Below are positions 26,872-30,641 of a stretch of DNA of 30,641 nt, piece by piece. Below the pieces are notes generated by a model. The model had not been told where the DNA came from. It made no database searches and was given only the letters and a program-made list of their open reading frames with translations. Source of the stretch: Auxenochlorella pyrenoidosa (taxonomy: Eukaryota; Chlorophyta; Trebouxiophyceae; Chlorellales; Chlorellaceae); contig KQ481993.1 in NCBI GenBank assembly GCA_001430745.1, positions 2,263,492 to 2,294,132 of the forward strand, written 5' to 3'. The translations under genes were made by a program, and so were the position numbers. Numbering within the stretch: position 1 is the stretch's first letter; each line of letters begins with the position of its first letter.

Positions 26872-27816
26872 ATGGTGCTGCCTGACGATGGGCAGCGCCA
26901 GGCGGCGCCGGGCGCCTCCTTCATCCTGCAGTGGTTTGAGGGCATCTTTGCTGGGGACGACTATGCACGCTCGGCCACGCGGCGGGTGCTCATGGAGGTG
27001 TGTACGGGGAGGGCCAGACCCTGCGGGCATGACGCCTGCGGCTGTCAGGGTTGGGGTGGTTAAAGCCCGGGGGTGCCTGGTCGGTGGCGCCGGCGCAGCG
27101 ATGCCTGTGTGAGGAGGGCAGGGAGGCCAGACCCGGCGCGCCCCCGCTTGCTGTGCAGCTGGCGGTTTTTTATGTCTTCATTGGTGTCGGCTTCCTGGCG
27201 CTCTACCTGACGTGGCGAAGCAATGCAAAGTGAGGGCGGGCGGGGCTGCTGTGCCGCCGTTCCCGCTGACTGCTGCCAGCTGGCCTGATCTCGACTGCCT
27301 GCCCACTCCCTTCTGCTTACATGGCTGCCACAAAGCTCGATTCCCAACTGGGCAATGCCAGTGCCGGCTGCTGCATGCAGCCTAGCGATGCCCCGGCGCT
27401 GCCTGCATCCCTGGCGTGCTGACTGCTGTGCGGTGTTGCCAACCAGCAGTTGCCGCCTCACCCCCCGCCCGCTGCGCAGCCTGAAAAAGTGGAAGGCCGA
27501 CTTTGCGGCCACGATAGCCAGGCAGAAAGGGCGGCAGTTTGAGCCGTCGGATGCTGCCAAGCTGTACGGTGTGTGCCGGGCTGGGGCGTAAGGTGCACGG
27601 TGTGTGCCGGGCTGGGGCGTAGGGTCCCGGCCTGGCTGCTGAAGGGCGCAACCCCAGCAAGCGCCGGGCTGGGTCCTGGAGGGGCGAGAATCCGCTGGAG
27701 GGCGCCACAACAGCGGGGCCAGCCAGACCGGGGGTGCCGCCCCGCATGTGACGCGTGTGCGGCTCGGGCTGCTCAGCATCCCCCACTCTCACCTGTGCTC
27801 TGCAGGCATGTTCTAG
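26872..27816 (+). CDS. Uncharacterised 98-residue single-pass membrane protein
   Basis: Not recognised. Exons 26872-26997, 27159-27229, 27480-27568 and 27806-27816 join in phase; the last adds only GMF and the TAG stop. Residues 1-42 are polar and mixed (FILQWFEGIFAGDDYARSAT), residues 43-61 form one clear membrane segment (LAVFYVFIGVGFLALYLTW), and residues 62-98 are basic and polar (LKKWKADFAATIARQKGRQF). There is no obvious targeting peptide. The topology suggests a small single-pass protein of the ER or an organelle membrane, but no role can be assigned. Clean phase closure over four exons and good splice sites support it as real. Confidence 0.7.
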
Positions 27817-28270
27817 CCCCAGCAGCCAGGCCAGGGTGCCACCTGTCGGCATCCAGCCAGCTTCACAACTTCCCCCCCCCCCTTGAAGCTGCGCCACTCC
27901 TACCAGTTCGAGCTTTCATGACCCCCCCACAGCGTGTCCCACACTTCCGCCGCCCCATGCTTGCCACTTGCCGCCGCCGCTGCCCTCCCTGCCACCCGAC
28001 TCGCCGGGCTCCTTAGCTGCCCCGACTGCTGCGCTGTGCCCTCTGCTGGTTCTCTTGCATGTGAATGACACTTTGACAATTACAATCAGATTTTTGCTTT
28101 TGCGAGGCAAGCTGTGAAAGGCAGCTCTGACAATCAAATGAAGGGTTTGAAAAAAGTGCAGAGGCACTGCTGCCGGCAAGAATTATGGTATATATATGGC
28201 TGCAGCATATGATTGGGGCCTGGTCGAAAAGTGGGGCCTGCCAGCGCTGGGGCAAGCTGTACCGACCACT
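27817..28270. other. Convergent intergenic region with AT-rich part
   Basis: Holds the 3' ends of the 98-residue gene and the photolyase gene. The stretch 28060-28215 is AT-rich and includes TATATATA-like sequence near 28190. TGTAA on the minus strand at 28084-28080 lies 187 bases past the photolyase stop. No gene was seen. Confidence 0.6.
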
Positions 28271-30641
28271 TCACTTTTTCCGCGCCCGCTTTGCCGGCTT
28301 GCTGCCCTCCTCGCCTTGAGCGGAAGCGGCGCCGCCGCCGCCAGCCGCCTTTGCTGCATCATACGCCGCCTTCATGCGTCCCATGTTCTCCTTTGAGATG
28401 GTGGCGTGGTCCACAATGGGCCTGGCTCATGGGGGGCCATGCCAGCAGGAGGGGACAGCAAGTGAGCTTGGCAACGGCCGGTCTCGGCGCGCGGGCGTGG
28501 CAGCGTATGCAGCTGTGTGTGCGCTGGTGGGCATGGGTCCATTGTGTTGCGCTCCCTGCTGCCGAGCAGATTAGCGTTCCAGGCCCGCTGCCGGATAAGT
28601 GTCGCGTCCCCGCCCCGATGCCTCACCGCGGGTAGTCCTTGCCGATGATGCACCCCGCCTTCTGCTGCACCGACAGCGGCGCCGTCCAGGGCTCGTAAAT
28701 GTACTTGGAGGGGAAGTCCTGCAGAGGGGAGTTGGGTTGGTTTAACAGAAATCGGCCAGGCCCTGAACTGGCCATGCTGCTGTCTGGATGGCTTGCCAGC
28801 CCTCAGACTGCTGGTGTGAAGGCAGGCGGTGGCAGGCAGAGCCTGCCAGACTACGGGTGCACCGCAAGCGCCCTGCAGGCTGCCCCCGCCTCCCCCTTGC
28901 ACACATTCACACCCACACATACACCAATCCCCCCCACTGCCAAGCCCCCCGACCCCCCATTACCCCACCCCACCCTAGCACACACACCTTGAGCACCGGC
29001 AGGTAGTGGCGGATGAAGGCACCATCCTTGTCGTACTGCTTGCCAAACCTGCAAGTGAGGTGAGGGGCGAGGTGGACGGCCGCCGAGCGGCGCTGTCAGG
29101 GGGTGTCCGACGCGGCAGCAGCCCGAATGCCCCCTGCAATCCGGTGGTGTGCAAACGCACTACGGCAAAGCTTGCTGGCAACTGCTGCGCTCAAGCCGAG
29201 CGCCGAGTGCACCGCCTGGTTGGCAGACCACAAGCTATTTGAGCAAGCAGAGCCGTGTGCCACGCCAGATAGCCTGCCCCAAGCAGCCTGCCCCTCAGGC
29301 TCTCACGAGATGGGAGAGTAGACACGGAAGTACTGGCTGAAAAAGGTGGAGGCGCTCAGCCACTGCCAGTTGGCAGCGTTCAGGCTCCTGCGGGGGGCGG
29401 GTGAGACGGGGCCGGCCAGGTGGCGGGTCAACACGGCGGCTGGCACCACGCTCGCGGTTCCCTGCATGCCCGAGTGTGCACAGTTTGGGCGCGGCGCTCG
29501 GGGCCCCACTGCACGCGGCACCATTCCTGCGCAAGCGCAGCACCCCTGAGCTGTCACCCTGGCCAACCAGATTGCAACTTGTCACACAGAAAGCTCACCA
29601 GTCGGCGTCGATCAGGTACTTGTCAAACACCGCCTGGCCAGCCTCCCAGCTGCGGCAGCATGGAGAGCAGCAAGGGGGTATTAAAGTTTAAAAGCGCCTG
29701 GCGCAGCCGGTTGGTGAGGCTGCCTGGCGAGAGACGGCCAGCCGGCTTGGTGGCGCCTGCTGGCGGCGTGCCTGCCCCTGCAGCTGCTGCTGCAGTCCAT
29801 GCCTCTGCAGGGCCAGGCCAGGCGGTGGGTTGGGCGCGCAGCCCCCGGCCCCCGCCCCACCTGCACCACAGGTCGCCGCGGGTGAGGAAGCAGGCCACCG
29901 AGTGGCGCGCCAGGTGGTGCATCCAGCCCTGCTGCCGCAGCTGCGCCATGATGGCGTCAATCCTGAAGCGTAAAAAATAAAGAATTAGGGGGGTCAGCTT
30001 TCAGCTTGCGCGGGGCAGGAGTGTGCAAGGCAGGGCAATATGCGGGGCCAGCCCATCTGAGGGCCGCCACCGCCGCTGGCCCATGCAGCGGCAGGCGTGC
30101 CTGGCGCCCAGGGCCTGCGACAGGGATGCCTGGAATCCGCAGTGCGGCTGCGCAGCATGCTGCCCTGGGACTGTCGCATGCCTGCACCCTCGACGAGCTC
30201 CCTGCATCATGGCTGGCCAGGGCCGTCACGGCTCACCAGGGGTACCCTGTGCGGCTCTCCTCCCACGCCTTGATGCGGTCTGGGTCGTCCACCCAGGGGA
30301 TCTGCACAGGACCGCGGGGCCAGGCGGTGCGAGGGCGGCGGTGGGCGGTGAAGGGGGAGGGCCACATGTGTGAGGCAGGGGAAGGACCAGGATACAGCCC
30401 CATGGACGACTGGGGCGCATCGGCTCGTACAGAGTTGTGCAGCTCTGAGAAAGGGAGCCCAAAGGACAGGGACACCCCAAGCCTTCGGTTCGCTTGCAAA
30501 CGCAGGCGCCGGCATTGGGGCATTCCGCGCTTGAACGACCCAGCCCCCCCTTGCCTGCTTGCACACCGGGTTGCCCTCCATGCGGTCAAAGTTGGGGATG
30601 GAGGCGCCGCAGAGCGTGAAGAACTCGCGCCACAGCAGCTG
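28271..30641 (-). CDS. UVR3: (6-4) photolyase / animal-like cryptochrome, C-terminal part
   Basis: Eight exons are visible: 30641-30555 (continuing upstream outside the window), 30301-30237, 29962-29861, 29649-29599, 29387-29307, 29048-28988, 28718-28627 and 28421-28271. They give 229 residues to the TGA. This is the FAD-binding helical domain. Motifs in order are [99 protein letters not shown], and [20 protein letters not shown]. These match plant and animal (6-4) photolyases rather than CPD photolyases or plant cryptochromes. The family repairs (6-4) photoproducts using light, or acts as a photoreceptor; the two paired His residues (HHLARH) needed for (6-4) repair are present. The tail (KPAKRARKK) is a likely nuclear localisation signal. 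The first intron uses a GC donor (30554-30553). The N-terminal antenna domain lies outside the window. Confidence 0.92.

Overview
The window looks like nuclear DNA of a GC-rich green alga, most likely a Chlorella-like trebouxiophyte. This is an inference. It rests on very GC-rich coding sequence, genes broken into many short exons by GT-AG introns, nuclear genes for plastid and mitochondrial proteins with N-terminal targeting extensions, and TGTAA motifs (the usual chlorophyte polyadenylation signal) after several stop codons. No bacterial, viral or mobile-element gene was recognised. All gene models were spliced by hand. In every model the exon phases close without a leftover base, which is the main support for the junctions.

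Layout, left to right: (1) 1-3625 minus, a secreted repeat protein, 5' complete but running off the left edge; (2) 5401-8562 minus, a complete 525-residue paralogue with the same architecture; (3) 8563-12375, about 3.8 kb with no gene I can support; (4) 12376-14737 and 15642-18804 plus, two tandem APS kinase genes, the second interrupted by a 204-base run of N; (5) 19317-20306 minus, mitochondrial ribosomal protein S33; (6) 20662-22715 plus, a nuclear Ycf66-family plastid protein; (7) 23528-25828 minus, an MMS21/NSE2-like SUMO ligase; (8) 26872-27816 plus, an unrecognised 98-residue protein with one membrane segment; (9) 28271-30641 minus, the C-terminal half of a (6-4) photolyase / animal-like cryptochrome, continuing beyond the right edge.

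The genes do not form one pathway. The APS kinases make PAPS, the sulfate donor. MMS21/NSE2 and the photolyase both belong to genome maintenance. MRPS33/Ycf66 and MMS21/98-residue gene are head-to-head pairs sharing upstream regions.

The most unusual content is the pair of secreted proteins. Their repeat units come in lengths of 24, 31 and 38 residues, so they differ by exact heptads, and most carry an N-glycosylation sequon at the same place. Both genes open with the same five-base coding exon followed by a phase-2 intron. Also notable are reciprocal intron differences between the tandem APS kinase genes, two GC-AG introns, an assembly gap whose two flanks are the same sequence, and an SP-RING domain that seems to lack its zinc ligands.
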